A DNA stretch of 64,000 bases from Cyclobacteriaceae bacterium (GCA_026129485.1 JAHCHY010000001.1:248001-312000); one strand, 5' to 3'. Shown: positions 45,839-55,112, counted from the first letter of the stretch. A program made the numbers and translations. The notes: generated by a model not told the origin, from the letters alone.

Positions 45839-46675
45839 TTGAAGGAAGCAAAAGAAATAGTATTTATAATCTGCTACATGGGTAAATTACCCTGGTACTT
45901 CGATTACTTTGTTCATTCCTGTAAATTCAATCCCAGCATAGCATTTACTGTATTTACAGATGATAAGACCTATGCTGACAAAGTTCCATCAAACATCAGG
46001 TTCATTTACAAAACCTTATCAGAAGTAAATGAGCTTGCTTCTCAAAAGCTGGGGTTTACAACAAAAATTTTAACCGGTTATAAACTCTGCGATTTTAAAC
46101 CTGCCTATGGCCTGATATTTTCAGAGTACATCAAAGAGTTCGATTATTGGGGCCACATGGATATTGATATTGTACTTGGAAACATTCGTGAGTTCATTAC
46201 GGCTGACCTGCTCAGTAAGTATGAGCTTATCAGTGTTAGGCACGACTATTTAACCGGGCATTTTTTGCTATTTAAAAACAATGATAAGATGAATAATTTG
46301 TTCACGCTTAGTAAAGATTATAAGGTTGTACTTACCAGTGAAAAACACTATTGTTTTGACGAAACCAATTTTCTGTTTCAACCATTTACCGATGGATTAT
46401 CCTATAAAGAAATACCCTCTGAGATAGAAAGCATGACTCACTTAGTTAAAAGATTAGAAGAGGAAAAATATTTAAAGGTTTATTTTGATTTTTTAATCAT
46501 TGAAGGAACTCCGGGGAAGCTGCGATGGGATAAAGGCAAAATGATCTATCGAAACAAATACGAAGTCTTGCTTTATCATTTAATCAGGTTAAAAACTATT
46601 TATAGCCCTAAGCAAAAAGCATTAAATATCCCTGATTCTTTTTCGATCAGTCCAACCAGAATTTATCATCATTAA
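45839..46675 (+). CDS. DUF6625 glycosyltransferase-like protein
   Basis: 278 residues from TTG 45839; no in-frame ATG precedes the conserved EIVFIICYMGKLPWYF start. The fold has a Rossmann-like N-terminus and a DxD motif at Asp108-Ile-Asp110 (GHMDIDIVLGN), usual for metal-dependent, nucleotide-sugar-using glycosyltransferases; DETNFLF and later residues fit an acceptor site. In this family members are found beside surface-polysaccharide genes; here the only neighbours are peptide-export genes. A peptide-glycosylating role would make the locus glycocin-like. That role is inference. Confidence 0.78.
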   Translation: MKEAKEIVFIICYMGKLPWYFDYFVHSCKFNPSIAFTVFTDDKTYADKVPSNIRFIYKTLSEVNELASQKLGFTTKILTGYKLCDFKPAYGLIFSEYIKEFDYWGHMDIDIVLGNIREFITADLLSKYELISVRHDYLTGHFLLFKNNDKMNNLFTLSKDYKVVLTSEKHYCFDETNFLFQPFTDGLSYKEIPSEIESMTHLVKRLEEEKYLKVYFDFLIIEGTPGKLRWDKGKMIYRNKYEVLLYHLIRLKTIYSPKQKALNIPDSFSISPTRIYHH

Positions 46676-46685
46676 AATTTTTCTT

Positions 46686-48884
46686 TTGGCTTCCAAAAAA
46701 TTTACCACCTACCGGCAATTAGACGCCATGGACTGCGGCCCCGCCTGCCTGAAAATGGTATTTAAACATTATGGCAAGCAGCTAAATTTGGAAGGTATAA
46801 AACGGGCTGCACAAATCGGCAGCACCGGGGTATCGTTGCTGGGCATGGCGGAGGCAGCAGAGAAATATGGCTTCCGCACCGTAAGCGCACGGGTTTCGTT
46901 CGAGCAATTATTGGAAGACGCCCCCCTGCCCTGCATACTCCATTGGAACCAATATCATTTTGTGGTGCTTACCCCGGCTGCCAATACCAAAAAACTGACC
47001 ATTGCCGATCCGGCCAAAGGCCTGATCACCCTAAGCAAAGCCGATTTTTTGCAAAACTGGATTTCGGTTACCAAAGCGGGTGAGCCTAAAGGCATCGTGC
47101 TGCTGCTCACACCAAGGGCAAATTTCTATCAGCAAGAGGATGACCGTAATGAGGCAATTGGCTGGGGACTACTGGCCCGTTATGCTACGCAGTACAGAAA
47201 GCAAATTTTCCAGCTTTTCATGGGGTTGTTATTGGGCAGCCTTTTACAGCTTGTTTTTCCTTACCTCACGCAAAGTATTGTTGATACGGGCATCAATACC
47301 CAAAACCTGCATTTTATCCAGATTATCCTCATCGCCCAGTTTGCCTTGTTCTTCGGACAAACCGCGGTAGAATTTATCCGCAGTCGTATTCTGCTGTTTG
47401 TAAGCACCCACATCAATCTTTCCATACTTTCTGATTTCTGGATTAAGCTTATGCGGCTGCCGTTAAGCTTTTTTGATACCAAGCAAACCGGGGATATTAT
47501 TCAACGAATCGGGGATCATCACCGGATTGAAAGCTTTATCACCGGCACAGCGCTTCAAATCTTATTTTCAGTATTCAACCTGCTTATTTTCTCGGTAGTG
47601 CTGTTAACCTACAACACTACCGTGTTTACTATATTTTTTGCAGGAAGTATCATTTACCTGGTTTGGATCAGGATATTTCTAAGCTACCGAAGAACGCTTG
47701 ATTACAAACGGTTTGGTATAGCCTCTAAAGAAAGCTCCGCTACCATGCAATTGGTTTTTGGTATGCACGAAATAAAACTCAACAATGCTGAACGCTTAAA
47801 GCGCTGGGAATGGGAAAGCCTGCAAGCAGGGCTCTTCAAGCTGAATTTTAAGTCGCTTTCATTAAATCAATATCAGCAGGCCGGTGCCTTTTTTATCAAC
47901 CAGGGAAAAAATATTCTGATCACGTATTTGGTAGCAAAATCTGTTTTGGATGGGCAATTAACATTAGGCGCTATGTTAGCCATTCAATACATCATCGGCC
48001 AATTAAACAGTCCGGTTGAGCAACTTATTGCCTTCAGCCAGCAGGCGCAAGATGCTAAAATCTCGTTGGAACGGTTAAATGAAATACACCAGTTAGAAGA
48101 TGAAGAAAGTACCGACCAGCCTTTCGTGAATATAATCTCCGAAAACCAGGAGATTCAATTAAAGGGTGTTTCGTTCACTTATGCAGGCGCAGGTAACACA
48201 CCCGTAATTTCAAATCTTAATATGGTTTTTCCTGGCGGTAAAGTAACTGCCCTTGTCGGCATGAGTGGCAGCGGGAAAACAACTATCCTTAAGCTGATTC
48301 AACGGTTCTATGAAAACTACAAAGGCGAAATAAAGATTGGCGAACGTAACCTGAAATATTTGAGCCCGCAGTTTTGGCGATCTATATCCGGCAGTGTAAT
48401 GCAGGAGGGCTACATTTTTAGTGATAGTATTGAAAGAAACATTGCCGTAGGCGACCAGGTAGCCGATTACCAAAAACTAATACATGCTTGTAAAGTGGCC
48501 AATATTCTAAGCTTTATTGAGTCTTTGCCGTTGGGATTTAATACGAAAATTGGTGCCGAAGGCAACGGCATAAGCTCCGGGCAAAAGCAGCGTATTTTGA
48601 TCGCAAGGGCTGTTTATAAGAATCCAAAGTTCCTCTTGTTTGATGAAGCCACCAATGCACTGGATGCCAATAACGAAACTGCCATAATGGAAAACCTGCA
48701 GGAGTTTTTTAAGGGAAGGACTGTAATCATTGTAGCACACCGGTTAAGCACGGTAAAAAACGCAGATAAAATTGTTGTTCTGGAAAGCGGAACTGTATTG
48801 GAAGAAGGAAATCACAAAGACCTTGTTGAAAGGAGAGGAAAGTATTATGAGTTAGTTAAAAATCAACTTGAACTGGGGGATTGA
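46686..48884 (+). CDS. Peptidase C39-containing ABC exporter (bacteriocin type)
   Basis: 732 residues from TTG 46686; the C39 domain needs this start because its Cys17 (AMDCGPACLKM) lies only 17 residues in. The catalytic triad is Cys17, His91 (NQYHFVVL) and Asp108 (IADPAKG), so the peptidase is intact. Six TM helices (~165-450), then an ATPase with Walker A GMSGSGKTT (525-533), signature SSGQKQRI and Walker B FLLFDEA. Such exporters cut double-glycine leaders and move the core across the inner membrane. The only leader-bearing peptides in the window are the three precursors just upstream. The HlyD gene starts three bases after its stop. Confidence 0.95.
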   Translation: MASKKFTTYRQLDAMDCGPACLKMVFKHYGKQLNLEGIKRAAQIGSTGVSLLGMAEAAEKYGFRTVSARVSFEQLLEDAPLPCILHWNQYHFVVLTPAANTKKLTIADPAKGLITLSKADFLQNWISVTKAGEPKGIVLLLTPRANFYQQEDDRNEAIGWGLLARYATQYRKQIFQLFMGLLLGSLLQLVFPYLTQSIVDTGINTQNLHFIQIILIAQFALFFGQTAVEFIRSRILLFVSTHINLSILSDFWIKLMRLPLSFFDTKQTGDIIQRIGDHHRIESFITGTALQILFSVFNLLIFSVVLLTYNTTVFTIFFAGSIIYLVWIRIFLSYRRTLDYKRFGIASKESSATMQLVFGMHEIKLNNAERLKRWEWESLQAGLFKLNFKSLSLNQYQQAGAFFINQGKNILITYLVAKSVLDGQLTLGAMLAIQYIIGQLNSPVEQLIAFSQQAQDAKISLERLNEIHQLEDEESTDQPFVNIISENQEIQLKGVSFTYAGAGNTPVISNLNMVFPGGKVTALVGMSGSGKTTILKLIQRFYENYKGEIKIGERNLKYLSPQFWRSISGSVMQEGYIFSDSIERNIAVGDQVADYQKLIHACKVANILSFIESLPLGFNTKIGAEGNGISSGQKQRILIARAVYKNPKFLLFDEATNALDANNETAIMENLQEFFKGRTVIIVAHRLSTVKNADKIVVLESGTVLEEGNHKDLVERRGKYYELVKNQLELGD

Positions 48885-48887
48885 CCC

Positions 48888-50213
48888 ATGCCGGAAATTA
48901 TTCAAAATAAAGAAGCTGAAATTGGTTTTGAAAACCTGGATGAAGTGTCGCTTCAGCGATCGGAATTGTTACAGGATATTGTATCAAACAAGCCTGGTCT
49001 TTTGATTCGTTGGGGAAATTTTTTCTTTCTCACCATTTTTTGCCTGGTAATAATAACCTGCTGGTTTATTAAATACCCGGATGTAATTCCGGCTTCAGCA
49101 AAACTAACTTCTATCAATGCTCCCAAGCCCATTGTAAGCTTAACGGGTGGTAAGCTGGTTAAATTGAGTGTAGTCGAATTACAATTTGTAAATAAAGGTG
49201 AAATTGTAGGCTACCTGGAATCAACTGCAAACCATGAGGCAGTGCTTAAGCTTTCAAACGTGCTGGACACAATGCAGATATTGTTATCAAATGAACAATC
49301 GGATCAAATAAAAAGTTATTTTATAAATACAGCCGGTCAACTGGGAGAATTACAAACCTCTTATCAGCTTTTTTTACAAGCCTTTCTCTCATTTAATAAT
49401 TACCTGGCTGACGGATTCTATCAAAAGAAAAAGGAAATGTTAGCTCAGGATAAAATCAACCTCGAAAAGCTCAATCAATACTTAGTCGATCAGCAAAAGC
49501 TACAGGAACAAGACCTTTCTTTGGCTCAAAAGACCTTTGATGCCAATCAATCCCTGAAAAAAGAAAATGTAATCTCGGACTTTGACTATCGTTTAGAGGA
49601 AAGTAAGCTTATCAATAAGAAATTAAGTCTGCCGCAAATCAGATCGGCATTGGTAAACAATGAAAATCAACAAATTGAAAAGCAAAAAGAAATGATGGAA
49701 TTGGAAAATATCATTAGCCAGCAAAAACTATTATTTCAGCAGGCCCTCAATACTTTTAAAAGCGAGGTGGATGAATGGAAACTACGTTATGTGCTCACTT
49801 CACCCATGGATGGGAAAGTAGCGTTTGCATCATTTATTCAGGAGAACCAACAGCTTCAGCCCAATCAAACGATTTGTTATGTCAACCCTGAAAACAGCCA
49901 GTACTTTGCGGAGATTGTAATACCACAAGCGAATTTTGGCAAAGTCATGGTAGGGCAGCAAGTGCTCTTAAAGTTTGAGTCTTATCCTTTCCAGGAATTT
50001 GGATCGGTGATCGGAAAAATTGATTTCATTAGCCATATTCCGGGAGAGAAAGGTTATTTAGCCAAAGTTTCGTTAATCAATGGCTTGACTACAAATTATA
50101 AAAAGGACGTTCAGTACCGTGATGGCCTTTCTGCTACTGCCGAAATTATCACCAAGGATATGCGGTTGTTGGAGCGGTTCTATTATACCTTTCTAAAGCA
50201 GGTTCAGAAGTAA
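48888..50213 (+). CDS. HlyD-family membrane fusion protein
   Basis: 441 residues. One TM helix (~43-62, FFFLTIFCLVIITCWFI), beta-barrel / lipoyl-like segment (TSINAPKPIVSLTGGKLVKLSV, ENQQLQPNQTICYV) and a long coiled-coil hairpin (~180-290). It joins the C39 exporter to an outer-membrane channel; no TolC-like gene is in the window, so the channel is probably shared. Directly follows the exporter gene, as expected for a secretion pair, and ends the locus. Confidence 0.92.
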   Translation: MPEIIQNKEAEIGFENLDEVSLQRSELLQDIVSNKPGLLIRWGNFFFLTIFCLVIITCWFIKYPDVIPASAKLTSINAPKPIVSLTGGKLVKLSVVELQFVNKGEIVGYLESTANHEAVLKLSNVLDTMQILLSNEQSDQIKSYFINTAGQLGELQTSYQLFLQAFLSFNNYLADGFYQKKKEMLAQDKINLEKLNQYLVDQQKLQEQDLSLAQKTFDANQSLKKENVISDFDYRLEESKLINKKLSLPQIRSALVNNENQQIEKQKEMMELENIISQQKLLFQQALNTFKSEVDEWKLRYVLTSPMDGKVAFASFIQENQQLQPNQTICYVNPENSQYFAEIVIPQANFGKVMVGQQVLLKFESYPFQEFGSVIGKIDFISHIPGEKGYLAKVSLINGLTTNYKKDVQYRDGLSATAEIITKDMRLLERFYYTFLKQVQK

Positions 50214-50269
50214 CTCCGATTATCAATTTCTTATGCCAAATTCCGATTTTTTATCCGTCAAAACCTCGG

Positions 50270-50277
50270 TAACTTTG
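50270..50277 (+). promoter_or_regulatory. Possible -7 box for the M20 amidohydrolase gene
   Basis: TAACTTTG fits TAnnTTTG and is five bases before the ATG at 50283. No clear -33 TTG is seen at 19 bases. Confidence 0.35.
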
Positions 50278-50282
50278 GCGTT

Positions 50283-51479
50283 ATGCACCTAATCGATAAA
50301 GTTAAATCGCTCTCAGAAAACATTCACCCCGAAGTAATCCAGTGGCGCAGGCATCTGCACGCCAACCCGGAGCTTTCGTACGAAGAATTTAATACCGCTG
50401 CTTTTGTAGCGGCACAATTGAAATCGTTCGGTCTTGCGCCCACTCCTATGGCCGGCACGGGCCTGATCGCGCTTATCGAAGGCAAGCCCGGGAAAAAAAC
50501 AGTGGCCTTACGGGCCGATATGGATGCATTGCCGATCGAAGAAAAAAACAATGTGCCTTATAAATCTACAAAGCCCGGCATTATGCATGCCTGCGGGCAT
50601 GATGTGCATACTTCATCCTTACTGGGAACCGCTAAAATTCTTTCGCAGCTCAGAAATGAATTTGAAGGCACTGTAAAGCTGATCTTTCAACCCGGGGAAG
50701 AAAAAAACCCGGGCGGTGCTTCTTATATGATCCGCGATGGCGTACTGGAAAATCCCGCACCGGCATCTATTATCGGGCAACACGTTATGCCGTTGGTCCC
50801 GGTTGGTAAAGTAGGCTTTCGCGAAGGCATGTATATGGCCAGCAGCGATGAAATCTACCTGAAAGTAATTGGCAAGGGCGGCCATGGCGCTGCACCCGAG
50901 CTGACCATCGACCCGGTGTTGATTGCTTCGCACATTATTATTGCATTGCAGCAGGTAATCAGCCGCAATGCCAGCCCGAAGCAGCCTACGGTTTTAACGT
51001 TCGGCCGCATTATGGGCGAAGGCGCTACCAATATTATTCCCAACGAAGTGAACATAGCCGGCACGTTTCGTGCGCTAAACGAACCATGGCGCAAGGAGGG
51101 GCTTGAAAAAATAGAGCAGATGGCCAAAGGCATTGCAACCAGCATGGGGGGCAAATGCGAAGTAACCATTTCGCATGGCTATCCTTATCTTGAGAACAAC
51201 CCTGCGCTTACGCGGAGAATCAGGAAAGCTGCCGAAGATTATGTGGGAAAAGAAAATGTAGTAGACATTGACCTTACACTTGGCTCGGAAGATTTCTCCT
51301 ACTATTCGCACGTAGTACCGGCATCATTCTATCGCCTGGGCACACGTAACGAAGCAAGAGGGCTAACATCCTATGTGCATACTCCCACTTTCGATATTGA
51401 TGAAGATGCCCTGAAGATCGGCCCCGGCCTGATGGCGTGGATGGCCATTACCGAACTGGCTGAATTAAGTAATTGTTAA
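50283..51479 (+). CDS. M20-family amidohydrolase (N-acyl amino acid hydrolase-like)
   Basis: 398 residues, usual for IAA-amino acid/hippurate hydrolases. Metal-binding motifs: WRRHLHANPELS..EEF, MHACGHDVHTSSLLG, FQPGEEKNPGG, GQHVMPLVPVG and the C-terminal GSEDFSYYSHVVP. Two-metal enzyme removing acyl or other groups from amino acids or short peptides. Stands alone after the peptide locus. Whether it acts on its products cannot be told; nothing links them but proximity. Cytosolic (no signal peptide). Confidence 0.93.
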   Translation: MHLIDKVKSLSENIHPEVIQWRRHLHANPELSYEEFNTAAFVAAQLKSFGLAPTPMAGTGLIALIEGKPGKKTVALRADMDALPIEEKNNVPYKSTKPGIMHACGHDVHTSSLLGTAKILSQLRNEFEGTVKLIFQPGEEKNPGGASYMIRDGVLENPAPASIIGQHVMPLVPVGKVGFREGMYMASSDEIYLKVIGKGGHGAAPELTIDPVLIASHIIIALQQVISRNASPKQPTVLTFGRIMGEGATNIIPNEVNIAGTFRALNEPWRKEGLEKIEQMAKGIATSMGGKCEVTISHGYPYLENNPALTRRIRKAAEDYVGKENVVDIDLTLGSEDFSYYSHVVPASFYRLGTRNEARGLTSYVHTPTFDIDEDALKIGPGLMAWMAITELAELSNC

Positions 51480-51519
51480 GTGTCTTACTTGTTCGCACCC
51501 GTAAGTATATTTACAGGCT

Positions 51520-53136
51520 ATGAGTGAGCAAGCGCCCGTTGTGCCAACGCCAAACCGGTGGCGGCCGGTTATCCGGAACACAGCTTACATTTTGGGTGCG
51601 CTGCTTATTTTCCTGTTCGCGCTTAACCTGATGATTTCTTCTCTTCAGCACCTCGGTAAAGATGCTGAAAACCTGATTTTACAAACTACATCCAATCCTT
51701 TTACAGCATTGTTTATCGGGTTGCTGCTTACTGCGCTGATTCAAAGCAGCTCTGCTACTACCACGATGGCCGTAGCGCTGGTGGCATCGGGCGCTATGCC
51801 GTTAAACAGCGCTATACCTTTTATTATGGGAGCCAATATAGGCACCACCATCACCAGCACCATTGTGTCATTAGGGTTTATCCCCCGGAAGAAAGAATTC
51901 AGGCGGGCCGTTGCCATTGGCACTTACCACGACTTTTTCAACATCTTAACTGTTATCCTGCTGTTTCCATTAGAATACTATTTTGGTTTTCTATCCGCCA
52001 TTGCCGGTTACGTGGGCACCACCTTGTTTCACGAGCCCATCAGCCATTCATCGGAAAGCTTTTCGCTGCTGGGCTGGGGTGGCGATTCCATTATAAAATT
52101 CATTATTACCACCATTAACAATGGCTTTATACTGGTGGTGCTTTCTGTTGCACTCCTTTTCTCATCCATTATTTTTTTCAGAAAAGTAATTTCCAAAACA
52201 TTGGGATTCGGGCAACAGGAAAAATTTCAACATTTCTTTTTCAAGAATTCGTTCAAGTCATTTGGCTGGGGGTTGTTAACTACGGCCATTATCCGATCCA
52301 GCACTATTACCACTTCGCTGGTGGTTCCGTTGGTTGCCAAAAAGGTTGTAAAGATAAAATCGGCACAGCCTTTTATATTAGGTGCTAATATCGGCACAAC
52401 CATAAGCGCTTTTATTGCCGCATTGTTCAACTCCAATGCGGCCATCAGTCTGGCTATTGCGCATTTTCTTTTTAATGCAATTGGCGTAATTGTTTTTTAC
52501 CTGGTTCCGATCGTAAATGAGCTGCCCGGTAAGCTGGCCGATGGGCTTGGGCGGTTAACCCTAAAATACCGGCTTGCCGGATTTTTATACCTGCTGCTCA
52601 CCTTCTTTGTGGTTCCGTTCTCGCTGATCTATTTTAATAAGGATGCCGTGCGCGTAAATGAGCTTACTTACAGGCATGAGAATTTTGTTACCCGTCAAAG
52701 CACCAGCTACAACATTATTTCCAAAACCTATCCACACCACGCGCTCAGTAATTTGCTGGTGTACGACCGCACACCACAGCGCAATCAGCAACCCAGCAAA
52801 ATTCTTACGGTTTACAGAAGGAATAATCTCCTGATCATTAACAACGATCTTTTTGAGCTTAACCGCGCTGGCTTCTGCCGCGATGCGGAAGATGAGCATG
52901 GCAAATACAGGATCTGCATACTGGAAGTATTACCCTCCCTGGCACTTTCGGCTGAGCTGAAGGCCGACTCTGTATTTGTGTTTGAAAAGCAGTGGTACCA
53001 ACCGGAACGGGCAGACTCTGCCCGTGTGCGGCTTTACGTAAGCGCTAACCTGAATCTCCAGGTTAAAAAAGAAAAGCTTGCACCGGATGGCCGCTTACTG
53101 GAGCAGGAATTACTCACCGGCCTGCAATCCAAATAA
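51520..53136 (+). CDS. Na/Pi cotransporter family protein (NptA-like)
   Basis: 538 residues. Two homologous halves each with the QSSSATTT-type signature (QSSSATTTMAVALVASG and IRSSTITTSLVVPL) and the following re-entrant GANIGTTI motif, which is the SLC34-like substrate loop. Eight or so TM helices occupy residues ~20-385. The C-terminal ~150 residues are soluble, not PhoU-like, and unassigned. Likely Na+-driven phosphate uptake. Begins ~40 bases after the M20 gene; first of a row of plus-strand genes with short spacers. Confidence 0.92.
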   Translation: MSEQAPVVPTPNRWRPVIRNTAYILGALLIFLFALNLMISSLQHLGKDAENLILQTTSNPFTALFIGLLLTALIQSSSATTTMAVALVASGAMPLNSAIPFIMGANIGTTITSTIVSLGFIPRKKEFRRAVAIGTYHDFFNILTVILLFPLEYYFGFLSAIAGYVGTTLFHEPISHSSESFSLLGWGGDSIIKFIITTINNGFILVVLSVALLFSSIIFFRKVISKTLGFGQQEKFQHFFFKNSFKSFGWGLLTTAIIRSSTITTSLVVPLVAKKVVKIKSAQPFILGANIGTTISAFIAALFNSNAAISLAIAHFLFNAIGVIVFYLVPIVNELPGKLADGLGRLTLKYRLAGFLYLLLTFFVVPFSLIYFNKDAVRVNELTYRHENFVTRQSTSYNIISKTYPHHALSNLLVYDRTPQRNQQPSKILTVYRRNNLLIINNDLFELNRAGFCRDAEDEHGKYRICILEVLPSLALSAELKADSVFVFEKQWYQPERADSARVRLYVSANLNLQVKKEKLAPDGRLLEQELLTGLQSK

Positions 53137-53165
53137 TAACCATATTCAGTATATTGCCATCCATT

Positions 53166-53531
53166 ATGGAAGGCATTAAAGAAGCAATATTCAAATTTCT
53201 GCGGTTAGATAACCTGGTGGACAATCTTTCGGGTTACTTAGAAACCCGCCTCGAGCTTTTTAAGATTGAAGTGCGGGAAGATGTTGCGCGCGTGCTGGCC
53301 CAGGGGCTTACCGTAACGGCTATTGTGCTGCTCTCCGTTTTGTTCCTGCTGTTTTTCAGTGTTGGCCTGGCGCATTTCTTAAACGAATTTTTGAATAAAC
53401 CTTATGCCGGGTATTGGATAGTAGCCGGTATTTACGGATTGCCCTGTGTGATTTTTATTATCTTCCGGAAGGAAGTAAGTGAGAAATTTGAGCGGTACAT
53501 GACCCGCCTGATGAAACGTAAAGAAAAATAA
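53166..53531 (+). CDS. Phage holin family / YqjE-like membrane protein
   Basis: 121 residues from ATG 53166 (a TTG at 53154 adds four). N-terminal amphipathic part (LDNLVDNLSGYLETRLELFKIEVREDVARV), then two TM helices separated by a short loop (LTVTAIVLLSVLFLLFFSVGL and YWIVAGIYGLPCVIFIIF), and a basic tail. The pattern is that of the Holin-X/YqjE family, which are not phage proteins despite the name. It runs three bases into the next small gene and is probably co-transcribed with it. Confidence 0.85.
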   Translation: MEGIKEAIFKFLRLDNLVDNLSGYLETRLELFKIEVREDVARVLAQGLTVTAIVLLSVLFLLFFSVGLAHFLNEFLNKPYAGYWIVAGIYGLPCVIFIIFRKEVSEKFERYMTRLMKRKEK

Positions 53532-53533
53532 GT

Positions 53534-53932
53534 ATGGAGCTGCTCGAAACACAGGATCCGGAAAAGAAAAAGCTGATTGAAGCATCACAACGGCATAAGC
53601 AGGAGCTTCAGCGGGAAGTGAAGTCCATATCGGAGAATACTGAAAAGGCCATGAAAAATGCGCTGATCATTGGCGGTGCATTGGCGGTTACGTATTTACT
53701 GGTTTCGCAGCTTGGTTCTTCCAAAAAGAAAAAAAGTAAGAAAGCCAGGGTTGCCGCGCACGTGGAGGCTGAAACTGATGCAGAACCTGCTACGGCTTAC
53801 TCCCCCCCCCCATTCATTTCGCAGGTAGGCGAACGCCTGGTTAGCCAGGCCACGCTGATCCTCTTAGACATCGCCAAAGACAAGCTATCCGAATACCTGA
53901 GTAACCGCAATCAAAAGCATGAAGATTCTTGA
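53534..53932 (+). CDS. Small hypothetical membrane-associated protein with poly-C tract
   Basis: 132 residues. Charged coiled N-terminus (KKKLIEASQRHKQELQREVKSI), one TM helix (~43-62, ALIIGGALAVTYLLVSQL), a Lys/Ala-rich linker, then a short C-terminal domain (ISQVGERLVSQATLILLDIAKDKLSEYL). No family recognised; companion of the holin-like gene. A run of ten C (53802-53811) codes for the PPP stretch and could slip. The end overlaps the next gene by 14 bases. Confidence 0.7.
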   Translation: MELLETQDPEKKKLIEASQRHKQELQREVKSISENTEKAMKNALIIGGALAVTYLLVSQLGSSKKKKSKKARVAAHVEAETDAEPATAYSPPPFISQVGERLVSQATLILLDIAKDKLSEYLSNRNQKHEDS

Positions 53933-54683
53933 AACATTACAGGAACGCCACCGGGTTGGTAAAAAATCAATAGCGGTACTGGTCGATCCGGATAAGATTG
54001 ATGATGCCACCCGCTTAAACACCCTGATCCGGTTAGCTACTGAAAACTGTATTGACTTTTTCTTTGTAGGCGGCAGCTTAGTAACCACCACCAACCTGGC
54101 TGAAGTTATCAAGCAGATTAAAGACAATGTGTCCATCCCGGTTGTGTTGTTCCCGGGAAGCTCGTTACAGGTAGACCCTTCTGCCGATGCGATTTTGTTT
54201 TTGTCATTGATATCCGGTCGCAACCCGGATTTACTCATCGGCCAGCATGTAGTGGCAGCGCCTATCCTGAAAAACAACCGGTTGGAGATCATGCCTACAG
54301 GTTATATACTCATCAATTCGGGTAAAACAACTTCGGTGGCCTACATCAGCAACACCACTCCCATACCCGAAGACAAATATTCGCTTGCCGCCTGCACCGC
54401 TATGGCTGGCGAAATGCTGGGCCTCAGACTCATTTACCTGGATGCGGGCAGCGGTGCCGAGCGCGAGATAAACGCCAAGATGATCAGCACTGTACGAAAG
54501 TCAGTGGGTGTACCTTTAATTGTGGGCGGTGGCATTAACACCAGCCAGAAAGCATTTAATGCATTAGAGGCCGGGGCCGACCTGATTGTGATTGGCAATG
54601 CGCTTGAAAAAGACCCCAACCTGCTTACCGAGATAAGCGAACGCGTATACGACTGGAACCAGGGAATAGAGGCAAGGAAGTAG
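53919..54683 (+). CDS. Geranylgeranylglyceryl / heptaprenylglyceryl phosphate synthase (PcrB/GGGPS family)
   Basis: 254 residues, TIM barrel with VLVDPDKIDDAT, FFVGGSLVTTT, PVVLFPGSS, YIVLEAGSG-like LIYLDAGSGAE and LIVGGGINTSQKA, all landmarks of the (GG)GPS group. The enzyme joins a prenyl diphosphate to glycerol-1-phosphate; the Bacteroidota group makes geranylgeranylglyceryl-type phosphate of unclear role. It starts 14 bases inside the previous gene and ends ~50 bases before an oppositely oriented acylphosphatase. Confidence 0.93.
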   Translation: MKILETLQERHRVGKKSIAVLVDPDKIDDATRLNTLIRLATENCIDFFFVGGSLVTTTNLAEVIKQIKDNVSIPVVLFPGSSLQVDPSADAILFLSLISGRNPDLLIGQHVVAAPILKNNRLEIMPTGYILINSGKTTSVAYISNTTPIPEDKYSLAACTAMAGEMLGLRLIYLDAGSGAEREINAKMISTVRKSVGVPLIVGGGINTSQKAFNALEAGADLIVIGNALEKDPNLLTEISERVYDWNQGIEARK

Positions 54684-54734
54684 AACACCTCACTTATAAA
54701 AATTTTTAGTTCTTAAAACCAGGTGAGGTAGAAC

Positions 54735-55010
54735 TCATCTTCTTACTTCAAATCCAACAAAGTTCTGCAAAGGGGCCGGTGTAGCTTCTACTTTCAGCAC
54801 CTGTGCGCGATCCGGCCCTGCATGACACCACGCCACAAACTGTGCTAATGCTTCCGGCTCAGCTTCTGCTTCAATATAGACCGAGCCATCCGGTTGATTG
54901 CGCACAAAACCTTTTACACCCAACGCTTCGGCTTTTTGCCGGGCAGATGCACGGTAATACACCCCTTGTACTTTTCCGGTGATTCTTATGTTGAGGTGTT
55001 CAATCCCCAT
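54735..55010 (-). CDS. acyP: Acylphosphatase
   Basis: 91 residues, the normal size. Catalytic Arg20 in GKVQGVYYR and Asn38 in FVRNQPDG, exactly as in the family. Cleaves acyl phosphates such as carbamoyl- or 1,3-bisphosphoglycerate-type compounds. Stands alone, convergent with the prenylglyceryl phosphate synthase gene. Confidence 0.96.
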   Translation of the reverse strand: MGIEHLNIRITGKVQGVYYRASARQKAEALGVKGFVRNQPDGSVYIEAEAEPEALAQFVAWCHAGPDRAQVLKVEATPAPLQNFVGFEVRR

Positions 55011-55112
55011 ACCGGGTTTGGATTAATGGACTATCATCCAAATATGAGTGGTTTACTTCGATTTCGAAAATCGGGGTTTAAAATCCGGATTTATTCGAAT
55101 TGTGTCCTTTTA

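Noticed and set aside
46686..48884. Radical-SAM or lanthipeptide type of RiPP locus
   Set aside because: No radical-SAM (CxxxCxxC), LanM or LanB-like gene occurs around the precursors; the only modification genes are redox proteins and a glycosyltransferase-like protein.
53166..53531. Prophage remnant suggested by the holin-family name
   Set aside because: No other phage gene is near; the YqjE/Holin-X family is common in chromosomes without phage.
54687..54729. Inverted ACCTCAC / GTGAGGT between the prenylglyceryl phosphate synthase and acylphosphatase genes
   Set aside because: Only seven base pairs with a 29-base loop and no clear T-run; too weak to call a terminator.
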